NCBI GenBank assembly: GCA_015680905.1
Contig: CM027377.1
Coordinates: 2,814,501-2,878,500, forward strand
Direction of reading: 5' to 3'
DNA from: Coptis chinensis
Taxonomy: Eukaryota; Streptophyta; Magnoliopsida; Ranunculales; Ranunculaceae
Length of the DNA: 64,000 nt
Made by a program: the position numbers and the translations under genes. The notes below the pieces were generated by a model that saw only the letters and a program-made list of their open reading frames with translations, was not told the origin of the DNA and ran no database searches. Below are positions 25,901 to 38,500 of the stretch, one piece after another. Every line of letters begins with the position of its first letter. Position 1 is the stretch's first letter.

Positions 25901-27356
25901 GGATAATGCCTAATAAGACAATCTATAAGTGTTACATCTCCTTGTCTAAAATAGTCACTGGAGGATATTGTCTAAGAAGACAATCCATAACCTTACATCT
26001 CCTTGACTAAATTAGGTTTAGAAGGATATGATTGTTTCTCATATTGTTTTCTCTCATAGACAACGATGCTCATTACTTAATAATATATGACATGGTTAAA
26101 CTTCATGCCTATATTAAATAATGCATTCATGCCAAACATGGTTAATATCATATCATAGGTTCAGAAAAAGTAAACTTTAACTGTATCCCTCACAACAAAA
26201 AGTATACGATATTTAAGCAAATCTAGCCACTGAATATGCAAAACAACTGAGGACTCCACCTCCTCTTTTTACATGAGCTCAAGTAAGATAGAATACCCTA
26301 TCAACAAGACTTCAAGTACTACCACAACATCTAATGGCTCAACCCATTAATGTCTTCAACTAGAAAAAATTACCAATAAACTATTATCAAGTTTAAAGTA
26401 AATCCACGGTGATTAATATCCAAAACTAGCATGCTACACAACTTTAACATATGTTATATTGGATATACGCTACAAGTTACTTCATCTAACATGTATTTTT
26501 ACAACAGTACAATTATAACCATCGTCTAACAATACGTTCACTCAATAAATGTAAGCAATTATGCATTGAATACATTATAATTACTATCCAAGATTTGAGT
26601 GTGGTTGACATTAACTATCTTAAGGTCTCTCTTAGACCATCTACATACATCTACATATGTACAAAGAAAATTAATATCAAACTACTTCTAGTCAAACCAA
26701 TTAATTCCTCAGTGATAAACACATATAATTTGTTGTCTAGGTTATTAAAGAAGTTTAAGCTTAGGGATTTCCCTCCTAAGAAAACTAGCATGCAACTCAA
26801 GGCAAGAATATCACCATATAATTAAACCAAAAGAATTGCAAAGAGTGAAAGAATACGATACCTAACCGATTGAAAAACCGGATTACCATATTTTCTTCCT
26901 TCTAGAAAAAATAGTTCAAAAGAACTGTAATTCTGAACCAGATCAAGACGAATTGGGTATCAAGCCTTATACCACTGGAAAGCTCTTTGAATCAGCTATC
27001 CAACACAAGAAGCGGATTACAAAACCGAGCTCTGAGCTGAAAGTTATAGCAGTTTCCGTAACGAGTGACGCAGCTGTCAAAAAGACAAACTTTGACGTTT
27101 TTCTTGATAGAAATCTCATATTTGACTCCCACAAACGTAGGAGAAAGGTCTACAACCATATAGGGTTTGATAAACCACAAAAGATCAATAAATATTCAAT
27201 ATTTAATTGGTTTCCCTACCAAAAACGAAATTATTATAAAATTTCTAAAGTCATAACCCAATAACACAAACAATAACTCAAAGTAAAAGACTTATCTTTT
27301 GATTGTCGTATTAAAACACTCTCCTTTGTTCTACTACAAAAATCTTTCCTTAAGAT

Positions 27357-27995
27357 TGTTAGAATAGTTGTATGAACATAGCAACTAAAGTAGAAACGAA
27401 GAAAAACGATGAACAAATGAGCAATGAAGAGACAAGGACACGGTGAATCGGGAATAACCAAGGCGCTGGATTAAGGGTTCTTAAGGAAAGATTTAAGCCC
27501 CTTCCAATGGTGCGAAAAGGCAATAATGACGTCTTCCTCACAGGATTCAATGGTTAACAAAGAAACTGACTTTGCACTTTAGAAAACGTACTACCCTCTA
27601 GAACGACAATATAACTCTCTCACGGTGGGCGGGAATAAGAGAAGAAGAAAAAAACTGGTTTGAGTTTTACGTTTTCTCCGAGTTGAGTTCGATCCAGTCT
27701 ATCTCTCTATGGACTCACAATCCTATTTATAGAGGTTAGGAGGAAGAGAGACCAACTCCTAATAGAACACTGAAACTTGCTGCTCAAGAAAAAGGCAAAA
27801 CAAGTTTAGGCTATTGGTCAAACCACTACCCACAACAAGAAAGCCCAAGCCCAGGCCCGAACCCTACCCGATGTGGTGGATAACCAATGTGGGACTATCT
27901 ACTATGCACTAAAGTGGAGAGAACACCAGTTGTTCATCTCCTCCACTTTGCACACACACACACTAGTATTTAGAAATACACAAGAGATTCCAACA
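27357..27995 (-). repeat. LTR (5' LTR of the minus-strand copia-like element)
   Basis: A 639-bp terminal repeat matching 22302-22944. Similarity is high in the half that holds the promoter and the minus-strand start, and clearly lower in the other half. It is followed by the CATTG duplication. Confidence 0.88.
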
Positions 27996-28226
27996 CATTG
28001 TAGTATAAGTGGATAAATCATCCTGATCCTACAACTATTTTCCTCAAATCTGATATATGTGATGTATGTAAAGAAGTGTTTGCCCAATTTCATGTGTCCT
28101 AAAGTCACTCATGTTGTCGTAAACTTATAATTCTATGACTTCTTATAAATTACACAATGATGTATGTTGTTCTCCGTATTAGCCATGAATCCATGATCAC
28201 TAATGATGTTGTGTTTCATTCTCTTA

Positions 28227-29154
28227 GAGCATCTTTAGGAGAGAAACTAAAAAAACACTAAAATTTTGAACCCAAATCAAACACCAAACTAAAAACACCA
28301 ACCAACTTCAAGAGAAACATAAAATATTCGACATCATTCGATAAACCGCGTCATATAGTCCATGCGGCTTTCTCAAAACCGTGTAATTGAAACCCATCTT
28401 AAAAGCCCAAGCCTACGCGGTTTTCCAGAAACCGCGCGATGTATCACACATCAACTTTTTTCTTTTTTCTCTTTCCAAATCTCTCGTGCGGTTTTTGCAA
28501 AACCGCATGATTGAAGCATACACTCTAGCCCAAACCCATGCGGTGTTCAAAAATCGCCGCGAGTTTTCAAAATCGCGAGAGAGATTTGATACAACACCAA
28601 AGCTGAAACCAAATTTTGGCCAATTTAGTGTTTGGTTTGATATTTTTTTAGTGTTTTTATCAACATGTGTCTTTCCTGAAAATGAAAATTTAATATTTGA
28701 TGTTAGGATAGTATCTCACCTAATAGCATTTTTATGAGTGATATCAATCTAACACCAAATAAATTTGGTATTTTTTCAACTTCAGAAGAGTCACATGTTG
28801 ATGAAAACACCAAAAAACACCAAACCAAATACAAAATCGGACAATATTTGGTTCCAGGTTTGGTGTTGTATCATATCACTCACGAGCGTTTTACCAACGC
28901 CGCGTGGGCTTGGCTTATAATTGGGCTTATATGATGTGGTTTTCACAAAACCGCGACAGAGATTGGGAAAGAAAAAAAATAAAAAAGTTTTCTCAAAACC
29001 GTGTGGACTATATGGCGCGGTTTATCCAAAATCACGTAGTTTATCTCAAAAATTTGATGTTGCTCTTAAAATTGTTTGGTGTTTTTTGAATTTGATGTTT
29101 TTTGGTTCAAAATTTTAGTGTTTTTTTTTTTAGTAGCTCTCCTAAAAGATACTC
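28227..29154. mobile_element. Head-to-head pair of PIF/Harbinger-like MITEs
   Basis: The element is flanked by TTA (28224-28226 and 29155-29157). It begins GAGCATCTTTAGGAGAG and ends CTCTCCTAAAAGATACTC. The first unit (28227-about 28722) aligns with the reverse complement of the 8.2-kb MITE; the second (about 28723-29154) is the same family in the opposite direction, meeting the first at an incomplete internal end (CTCACCTAATAGCATTTTTATGAG region). The whole can fold on itself over several hundred bases. Short frames here are not genes. Confidence 0.72.
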
Positions 29155-29157
29155 TTA

Positions 29158-29464
29158 GGTATCAAATAGATACAAAAAAAAATTGTATTCGTATTAGGCC
29201 CAAGTTCGAACGCAACATAAAAATAATAATAAAGGGTCCATAATGACGACTCACGTAGTAAACGTGTCATCCACAGCGACAAACCAATCTGGTAAAAGGT
29301 CGAGCTGGCAATTCCCTCAATTTATCTCTTCTTCTTCTTCTTCTTCTCTTTTTAATCAAATTCGGTAATAATAAAACATTACCAATTTCTCCTTCCCTTT
29401 TAATTCCATTTAAAAAAACTTTTCCTTCATCTCAAAATTTAGTTTTTTTGTTTTTTTTTTATAA
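29158..29464 (+). promoter_or_regulatory. Promoter and 5' leader region of the TOM1/TOM3-like gene
   Basis: The region between the MITE and the ATG contains a CTT/TTC microsatellite (about 29328-29347), a pyrimidine-rich pattern common in plant leaders. I did not see a clear TATA box. The MITE pair ends only about 310 bases before the start codon. Confidence 0.4.
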
Positions 29465-32277
29465 ATGGATTCACCGTCGTCGTCATCAGTGATGGCGTAC
29501 GGATTAACAAACGCTTCTGATTGGTGGAACGAAGTCAATAATTCTCCTATTTGGCAAAATCATATTTTCCATTCTCTTGCAGCTCTTTACGGCTTCGTTG
29601 CCCTCGTTGCTCTGGTAATTTTTTTTTTTTTTTTTTTATTTTTTTTTGAGAATATGATGATTAGGGTTAGGGTTTGAATGATTGTGTTTTTATTTTTGTA
29701 GATACAACTTGTTAGAATCGAAATTAGAGTGCCTGAATATGGTTGGACGACACAGAAGGTTTTCCATTTCCTGAATTTCGTAGTAAATGCTGGTATGTGT
29801 GTATAAGTATTTGATTTAATTATCAAAATTCAATTAAATGTGAACAGTATTATGATTAATGTTTTTGCTTTGGGCCTGTCAGTTCGATCGTTAGTTTTCG
29901 TGTTTCGTAGGAATGTGCAAGGGCTTGAACCCGAGGTTTGTATCGGTTTTACTCAAAATTAAAGGTAAGTTTTTTGTGGTTTAAATGATTTGTAACTTTT
30001 TATTGGTATATTTTCAGATTGTTCGACATATATTGCTTGATATGCCTAGTCTTGTGTTCTTCACAACGTATGCACTTTTGGTTTTGTTCTGGGCTGAAAT
30101 ATACTATCAGGTACAAATTAGGATTCTTTTGTTGATGTTTTTTTGGTATTTCGTAGAATGTAACATAAATATTGCCTTAACAGGCACGTGCTGTTTCTAC
30201 TGATGGGCTGAGGCCAGGTTTCTTTACAATCAATGCAGTGGTGTATGCAATACAGGTAAGTTTGTAGTTTCAAATGTCTTTATGTGTTATTTCCTAGAAT
30301 AAAATTTCAAATGAAATGCTTAATGGTTCAATGGTACGTACAACATGATGAGATTACAATCTCAGACATCGACAATGGTATATCGTTATGATAGTAAGGG
30401 TTGAATGTGTCTTGTTTGATTATCAATACTGCATATGATTTCATCTATGTTCTATAGTGTGAATTTCATCTAAGAATGACAAGTCATTTGATGAAATAAG
30501 AGGACAAGTATGACTACATGGCCTACGGAAGAATAAAGAATATAGAAGTAAAGACATGATTTGTCCTATAGGCGGCAATAAACTATGTCAGATTGAGTTT
30601 GTGTCCTTATGATGTGTATCAGTGGATGATATGGTATGTTAGAGTTGTGTATGCACATAATATGCCTTATAGGAAACAATGAATTAAGTTCAGATTTTTT
30701 TGTTGCATGGACTATAATAAACATAGCGTTCTAAGCTGAACCCTTATAATATGTCGTTTAACTTATCCAGTTTTTAAATGTACACAGATAGCTTTGTGGT
30801 TGTTTCTATGGTGGAAGCCTACCCCGGCTGTTCTCACCCTATCCAAGATATTCTTTGCAGGTTTGACATTGCCTTTATAAAGAAGATATTTTTTTAATTC
30901 TTTGACTATACACTGAAATGAAAAACCTTTTGTAACCCAACTATATGTATGCCCGACAGCTGTCTCATTGTTTGCTGCACTTGGGTTTCTTCTCTACGGA
31001 GGAAGGTATGTAACTTTTCAATTTTCCTCTATGAAAGAAGTAGTTTTCACTTTTCATTGATTGTAAGCTTGCCTCTGCACATCCACTTGCTATAAAAACG
31101 TACAGTTCGTATAATTTTTACCTGGTTTTAACCTAGTTTCTAATGTCGCCTCTTGAATCCGCTGTGAAACTTTTTTGGCCATTTATTTTTAGACTCTAAG
31201 TGGACTGTCAATGTGATTGCTACAAGACATGCATGTTTTGGCTTTGCATATGTTGCACCGATAGATACTTACATATTCTGCAATGTGCTTGATATCCTTT
31301 CCAATTCTTAAATGTTGATTGCTGTATCCTTTCCAGACTCTTCCTGATGCTGCAACGCTTCCCTGTAGAGTCAAAAGGACGACGCAAAAAGTTACAAGAG
31401 GTAAACTAAACCAATAATAATATACAATATAAAGTTCATAATACCTCAGATTTCTCCATGTAGAGGGAAGAAAAGGGAGGGGGATTGTGATTTATGATAC
31501 CACATAATGCATCTTTTTGGTTGTGCAGGTTGGCTATGTGACGACTATATGTTTCACTTGTTTTCTTTTGAGATGTGTCATGGTAAGTTATGACTACTGT
31601 TTCCAAGAATGCCTATATTTTTATATACATTATCACAGTCCTTCTTTCTCAAATGTAAAATGTAACTGTATGTCTGTACCTGTACTTTAAAACTTGAATT
31701 TTCTGCTCTGCTTCTGCCAGTGCTGATTGTAGACGTTTTGTTGACTGTTTTGAATCAGTGATTAGTGAAAGTGAATCGTTATTGTTTTAGCTTCATAACT
31801 ATCTTTTGTACTAAGAAATCATTCCATTTGAGCTTTGCATTTATTGTGCATTCTATGCTACAGATGTTCTTCAATGCGTTTGATAAAGCCGCTGACCTTG
31901 ATGTTCTAAATCATCCTGTTCTGAACTTCCTATACTATCTGGTAAGATTACTTTGTCTTTGAACACCTGTTATATACTTATATGTATCTAGTCCACGCTC
32001 TTGAAGCCATACAACTATCTTGTAGAAAATTTTAGTTGATTGTTATATGTGTATATATTACGAGTTGATCTTGAAGATTTGGTGCTATCAGATATTACCA
32101 ATGTGTATAGGTTTGGATAATTGAATAACACAAACAACTTTCTGTCGCAATATTGTTAATTTGTTCTTTTACCTGGTGGTACAGTTGGTGGAGATTCTTC
32201 CTTCTTGTCTGGTCCTTTTCATTTTGAGGAAGTTGCCTCCCAAGCGCGGGATCACACAGTATCATCCTATCCGTTGA
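29465..32277 (+). CDS. TOM3: TOM1/TOM3/THH1-type seven-pass membrane protein
   Basis: Eleven exons: 29465-29614, 29702-29792, 29883-29935, 30018-30110, 30184-30255, 30788-30860, 30960-31005, 31337-31400, 31529-31582, 31864-31941 and 32185-32277; every border is GT-AG and the frame is unbroken, giving 288 residues, the usual family length. It starts [20 protein letters not shown] and ends [11 protein letters not shown]. Hydrophobic segments include [35 protein letters not shown] and [12 protein letters not shown]. In Arabidopsis these tonoplast proteins were found as host factors that anchor tobamovirus replication complexes; the normal role is less clear. TOM3 rather than TOM1 is suggested by the neighbouring remorin and PSKR1 genes, so the symbol is an inference. 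Confidence 0.9.
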
Positions 32278-33321
32278 ATGGAATATGTATGTGCCAGAGA
32301 AATCAATTGTGGACTATCTTGTATTTTAGAAGCTCATTCACCTTAGTGACTACACAATCATAAGAAGAAAGAAATGGCAATCATCCGAACTGCAAAGCTT
32401 GGTGAATGAGTTTGGAAAAGGTTGTGTTTGTTCCTGTAAGTGTTGTAGATTTATTAGGGTAAAAGAAAAAAGGAAAAAAAAAAAGTCTCCTGTTAAAGAT
32501 TGTGTTTTGCTTTCAGTAGTTTGTTTAGGGTGTGATGACCCTTCACTTTAGTCTGTGTTTAGGGTGTGATTACAGTACATAAATTATAATGCTCCTCTGT
32601 GTTTCTCATTGGTGTACAACTTTCAACACAATGTAAGTTACTTGGGTTACTCCCGGAATATTACATCTATTTTATAAAATGACTGAATATTATAATCTTT
32701 AAGGGGTGGCCAGTGTCCTTGTATCAAAATCCATGGCATCATATAAACGCCAATTAATGTGATCATACCATTCCATTTTGGTAATGATACAAACGTTCCG
32801 ACTATTATCTTTGAGTGATGTGGGAGTGAACTTGGTGGTGGGACATTCTACAAAGCATTACCAAGCACAACGATACTGAAAATATATCCTCCAACTACTC
32901 CTCCAAGTACCAAACATTGCACAAAATGTTACTCATTCTAAGATATATTAATCCCACATCAGTCATGAAACCAAATGTTGCTTGCCTTCACCTTATACTT
33001 AAGTTGTACTAGAGCTAGATTGCAAGTTGCCTTAAACTAATGAGTAAGGAAAACAAAGCGAGTGGTGAGAGCCATTCGCCGCGCTAAACGCAATTCTGCG
33101 CAATTATTTTTGGAGGGGTTATAGGCTGGCCAAGTGTTGACGCTGCTTACTTTGCAGAACTCTCTTGTGCGGGCCTCCCTAACCAACCAAATCAAGAGAA
33201 CAAAGCATCGGACACTTAAAACTGTTTCTTTTTCAAACAGCATCGGACACTTTAAATTGTTTTTTTTTCAAAATTTTGACCATAATAATACTTACGTTAG
33301 CACTGTATTTCTTAATTGTAA
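32278..33321. other. 3' flank of the TOM-like gene
   Basis: Contains the probable 3' UTR (AT-rich, to about 32640) and then anonymous sequence. No gene was recognised. Confidence 0.4.
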
Positions 33322-33703
33322 GAGCACTCCTAGTGCAAGCATCAAGTTTTCACTTCCACCTCCAATTTCCCTGCTATCTTTATGGTGAAAATTTAGAGGG
33401 GTTGTCCAATGTAGAGGTAGGTGACTCTCTGTGCTATTTTTATGGTGAAAATTTACAAGGGGTTGCCCAATGGTGACTTTAAAACTTTGGACTTTTTCAT
33501 TTTTTTTTTCGGGGATGCTTCATTCCGTCCAACTATTTTTTAGTGACAAAGCCGGTAGTTTATAATTCAGTTACACTGAGAGTAGCACTTGCTACAGAGA
33601 TAGCTGCTGAGTTATGAACTTCGGACGGGACTTTTTTATTTCGTCTCGTGTCTATTTTCCCTTTTTTTTCGTCTCCTCAGTGTGACTTGCATTGGGAATG
33701 CTC
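33322..33703. mobile_element. PIF/Harbinger-like MITE with TAA target duplication
   Basis: A 382-bp element flanked by TAA (33319-33321 and 33704-33706). Ends are GAGCACTCCTAGTGCAAG and the imperfect complement CTTGCATTGGGAATGCTC. A segment of about 60 bp (CTAT.TTTATGGTGAAAATTTA) is repeated in tandem near the left side. It has no coding capacity. Confidence 0.75.
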
Positions 33704-33706
33704 TAA

Positions 33707-34670
33707 CAGAGTTAATTGTATACCATCACAAGTAAGTAAATTTGGTACCCAAAAAAATGCGAAGTTCGTAGGTGCGTGCGTGATTAACCTAGCATTATTT
33801 TGTGCCATAAAGTTGTAGAAGAAGTATACCCTTTCCTAGATTGAAAATGCCACTTCATTGAATTACATACAAGTGCATGAGCATATAAACTATATAGTGT
33901 AGACTGTAGAGTACACTATATACCTCCATGACTGCTCTTTCAGAAACATACCTGACACCAGGTGCATGCTGACTGCTCTTTCAAACCAAGTGCTCTAAAG
34001 ACATACCTCCATGAGCTATTGAGTTGAGAGCTTGGATGTGGTGGTGTTCCTATTAGTTTGATACTTTGATGCGAACGAGGCTTTCTGCCTAACAGTCACT
34101 TACAGGGTTGAACGTTAGATAATCAATCATATCTCACTTCTTAAACCAGGTGTCTCGTACTCTCGTGAGTCTAAGTTCTGTGATCTTAAATTACCAAATG
34201 TGTGTCATAAACCAACATGGAGGTACTGCCATCTTTACTTGACACGGGGGCCCAAATGTACAAAAGAAATAAAAAATAAAAGTGGGTTTTGCCGGTTGAC
34301 ACGTCCGCCTCATATTCCCTCAAGTCTCACAACTTTAAGATCATAGAATGACAAGTCTGTCGTTGAGCAGAAAGAATTATTAGTGTTATATTCACCACAT
34401 GATGTTACCAATCATATTCCATCCCTCACCTATGTTGACTCTTGCAAAATTCATAAAATTCCGTCTATGGTTATTTATTACTAAATAACAAATTAAATTT
34501 TGTTTTAAACTACATAACTAACTGGTGTTGAAAACTTTGCAGACATTCAAGTTTCAATTACTAATAACTGAAAATTTCCTTTCAAACCTAATTCTTTGTC
34601 CATCTAGAGCCTAGTCTAACTTTCAGTTGGTGTTATTTTTTAGCCTGAGTCCAATGGTGCATCATTCTCT
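33707..34670. other. Intergenic spacer, nothing recognised
   Basis: No coding similarity, RNA gene or terminal repeat was found in this stretch between two MITEs. Confidence 0.4.
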
Positions 34671-34680
34671 ATTTATATTC

Positions 34681-34892
34681 GGGTGAACTAGTATTACCCC
34701 CACTAGATGAGCCAATTAGATTTCTCTCCTATTAGATGGGAAATTAGAGTCTTTTCCTTAAATACACACAAAAAAATTTCGTTAACCCACTTTGACTTTT
34801 TTTTTTTGTGTTTATTTAGAGACCCCTAATTTTTCCATCTAAATGGGAATCCTAATTGGCTCATCTAGTGGGGGAATAATACTAGTTAACCC
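34681..34892. mobile_element. Mutator-type MITE with 10-bp direct duplication
   Basis: A 212-bp element flanked by identical ATTTATATTC (34671-34680 and 34893-34902). The ends are long inverted repeats of about 40 bp: GGGTGAACTAGTATTACCCC on the left, and the complement of the right end reads GGGTTAACTAGTATTATTCC; both continue into CACTAGATGAGCCAATTAG. A 9-10-bp duplication fits the Mutator superfamily. It is non-coding. Confidence 0.8.
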
Positions 34893-34902
34893 ATTTATAT
34901 TC

Positions 34903-35530
34903 TATCAAAAAATAGTGTTTTGAAGATAAGGAGTCAATTTTAGTGTCCAATTGTTCGGACCATTCTACGCCACTTCGACCGGCACGGAATTAAAAAAAAT
35001 ACATTCTACACCACTTCAAATGGCGCCGTTTGAAATTTTACAAACCACACCACGTCAAATGACGCAGTATGAAATTGAAAAATACATTCCACGCCATTTT
35101 AAGTGACGTTGTTTGGATTTTTACAAATAACACCCATTTCAATTCGCTTGGAATACATTCTCTATTTCTCAATATTACTACCACAGCAACTCCCTCCATT
35201 GCAGCCAGCCTTACTCAATTTGAGGTGGACTCATTTTGCAGATCAAACGTGAACATACATACAAGAATAAGAAGAAAAAATTCACAAAAGACAAACGCAT
35301 GTAAGTTGGTAAACATTTAGTAAGTGACTAGTCAAAGTCAAGAACATCGTTGGGAAATAAAATAATATATTCAATCAATAAAGTCATAAAAAGTAGTGCC
35401 AAATGATTTTTGAATAGTGAAAGTAAAAAAAAAAAATCCATTTCCAGTTCCAGTGTCCAGTGTTTGTGCACGAAGCTCGAGAAGAAAACAGAGTGAGTGA
35501 AGAAGAAGCAACAATTTTATATAACTTGTG
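34903..35530 (+). promoter_or_regulatory. Upstream region of the remorin gene
   Basis: Contains three diverged repeats with CATTC.AC.CCACTTCAAATGGCG-like text (about 34965-35110), then the probable promoter and leader of the remorin gene. An 83-codon frame at 35069-35320 is not supported. No clear TATA box was chosen. Confidence 0.35.
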
Positions 35531-38500
35531 ATGAAAGAAACAGTTGAAATGGATTACGAAAGAATTGAAAAAAACAGTCAGGTTTTCTTTCTTTCTGGCC
35601 CCTGCATTTTACCTTCGATCTGTTAGTTTAATTTTCTGTGAAATGTTAAAGATCTGTTCTTTAGATTGTTTCCATGATTTTTGTTTACTATTGTATGTTC
35701 AAATTTGTTGAGATTTGGATAATGTTTCATGAAATTTGGTTTTTGAGTTTGTTTGGGTCTTTTTTTGGTTTGTAGGGAGGAGGATTTTCACCAGTGAAGT
35801 TGAGGAATATGCTTTTAGGGATTGATAAGAAGAGAAGAGCAGAAGAACAGCAGCTTGAATCAACTGATTCTTTAAGGTCTCAAGTACCTGCCACTGATGA
35901 TCAAGGTAAAAGAGTGTTATTTTACTTTATTTGGGTTAGCATTTGAAATTTAAGGTTAAATGATTAAGATGAAAATATGATTAGGTGTTAGTACGTCAGA
36001 GAATTGCAAAGATTTAGACATTGTTAGTGAACTACCCGATTGCTCGACTTCTTCAAATGTTGTGGATAATATGACGTCCAATATGTCTGGTGATCGTAGA
36101 GTGGTTAATTCGAGAATTAGAGCTCAGGAAGATGGTTCTCTTGATTATGATAGTGGTTATGATAGTGCTAGTATGTCTTCATCTGTTTTTGAGTTCCATA
36201 AGAATGATCGTGCTCCACCTAGAGCGCCGTTCAAGCAATTCTCTAAACATGCACCTTCAAAGTGGGATGATGCACAGAAGTGGATTGCAAGTCCTACTTC
36301 AACTAGAAATAAGGTTGGACAATCTCAAGCGCACGGTGCACAGCCCATTGCGTCCAGGAAACCTCCTAACCCTGGCTTTACAAGGCAGTCATCGACTAAG
36401 ATTGTGGTTGAAGTTCCAGAACAAAAATCAGTTGCTTTTGAAGAACCTGATACTAAACGGATTGATTCAAGTCAAGTGGCTAAGAAAGAAGGTGGCGGAC
36501 AGAAGTTTGTTAGTTGGTTGCCGGATGAATACCCAATTCCAGAGTCATATGCTAAGCCTGTTATTTTCGAAAGTTCCATTGCTGATACCGCAAGTAAGCT
36601 TTTATGTTATCTCAATTACTTATCTAATTAGTTGATCTGGTATTCAATGGTAGAAGGAATATTAAAAACGACGACACGATTGCATCTCAAAATTCCTGTA
36701 GTGTAGAATTGTAGATCTTTTCGTATACAATTGTCCTCTAAAATTAAGTTAAATCTGTTTAATACTAGTGAGTGGTTCAGACTGGAAGTTAAGTACAGTT
36801 TTGGGGTCTTATGTAGGAAGCAATTATCAATGGTGTCTGATGTAGTAACCAAAGAAGAGTAAAGTTAATTCTTATACCCCTATTACTCCATCCTGTTGAA
36901 TAATTGTTAGGAACATTCGGTTCTAAAGATTGCTAATTCGTGCATTGCACTCATCCTGATCCATGTGAATATTAAATGGTATGATAGTTGTAGGCATTCA
37001 AGTAAATATGTTTTCAACTTTTTAATAGTCAATTGCATCCAACATTTGTGGATGGGGAGTTAAGAATTCTTGGAAACTTTGTGTGGCTTATTTGCGGAGG
37101 AACAACCCAAGTAGTGCGTATATATATACCGACTCGTTTAATGAAATGATTGGTCCTAAAGATTAGGAATGACTAGATAGTTAAAACCCTCCCAATCTTT
37201 TCCCACAATCTTTCAACCTCGGGGGTACAGTGAAGTTATTTCTTCCGACATCTTCTTTTTCCTTGTTTTCATGCTGCTTTTCTCTGTTGCTTTGCAAAAA
37301 ATAGATTTTCTAAAGTGAATTTGTTATAGCATAGTGGTTTTCTCTTCTTCCGTGACTGGTTGAATCTCATTAGTCAATGTTGTTACTTCAAGTTTAAGAT
37401 CTGCATCATGTCAATTGGATTATAATAAACTATGTGACTATACTGATGAAATCATGATACATTTATACTCTAATCAGTCTTTAAGTCTTGTACAGTGATT
37501 TGCTTGCGGTTGAAATGTCAAATCCAAATTTGTATGCTCAGTGACAATATTTCTTTTGTTGAGTGTCATATAGTGGGCTCTTTACTTTAGCTATAAAAAT
37601 GTGAATATCAAGGGTTTTGGGGGGTGAGAAATTGATTAAGATAAAACAATAAAAAGAAATTAAGTATATTGCAACCTGAAAGTATGCATGTTTACTGTTG
37701 CACAGTTAGTCTTAGTCAGCATGACTCATCCATATCCGTCCATAGTGCTACGACGTATGTTCCACCTCCTTCAACGGTCAGATCTGTGTCTATGAGAGAT
37801 ATGGGTACAGAAATGACTCCGATTGCTAGCCAAGAGCCTTCTAGGACTGGAACTCCCGTGAGAGCAACCACACCAATACGTAGTCCTACTTCGTCTAGGC
37901 CGTCAACTCCTGGAAAGGCTGCACCTACTTCAACCCCTGTGGACACAGTTGATTACCAGGTGGCCCCTAACAAAAAGGAGTTGTCTGAGAAAGAAATACA
38001 AAAAAGAACTAGGAGAGAAATAATGGCTCTTGGCACACAGCTTGGTAAGATGAACATTGCTGCCTGGGCAAGCAAGGAAGACGAGGACAAAGACGCATCT
38101 ACTTCGTTCAACTCTGTTGATGTGGATCAAACAACTAAAAGTGTCATCGAGTCTCGCGCAGCAGCATGGGAAGAGGCAGAGAAAGCAAAGTATACAGCCA
38201 GGTTAATACAGGCTAAGCTGATTTTGTTACGTACTTTCTGCTAATGCCCTAGTTTTATTGTTTTTTACTCATCCAAACTGTTGAATTGCTTTAACTATAT
38301 TTCTTCTGTTGCTGCACTCAAAAGTTTGAAATCTATACATCGTAGTTTTTGTGTGGTTGCATATGGAGATTGATGATTATTATTTATAGGTATAAACGTG
38401 AAGAGATCAGAATAATGGCTTGGGAAAATCATCAAAAAGCGAAGATGGAAGCTGAGATGAGGAAAGCTGAGGTACTTCATTGAAGATATGGTTTCTAGGA

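Larger units (their letters stand above)
22302..27995 (-). mobile_element. Copia-like LTR retrotransposon, decayed, with both LTRs and target duplication
   Basis: A 5.7-kb fossil flanked by a perfect 5-bp duplication CATTG (22297-22301 and 27996-28000). Read on the minus strand, the LTRs start TGTTGGAATC and end TTCTAACA. A purine-rich tract (TAGTGGGGAT) abuts the LTR at 22945-22954, and the promoter-like CTATAAATAGGA inside each LTR points to minus orientation. These ends and the tract are typical of Ty1/copia in plants. The 4.4-kb interior has no long coding frame and I saw no intact gag, protease, integrase or reverse transcriptase; diverged internal repeats of about 75 bp lie near 25840-26040. 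It is non-autonomous or heavily broken. The LTRs differ at roughly a tenth of positions by eye, suggesting an age of some million years. Confidence 0.85.

Noticed and set aside
25840-26040. Regularly spaced repeats resembling an array
   Set aside because: Units are diverged, about 75 bp, without a repeat-spacer pattern, and lie inside the copia-like fossil.
28387-29118. Four overlapping frames of 60-116 codons
   Set aside because: They lie inside the inverted MITE pair and reflect its repeats.
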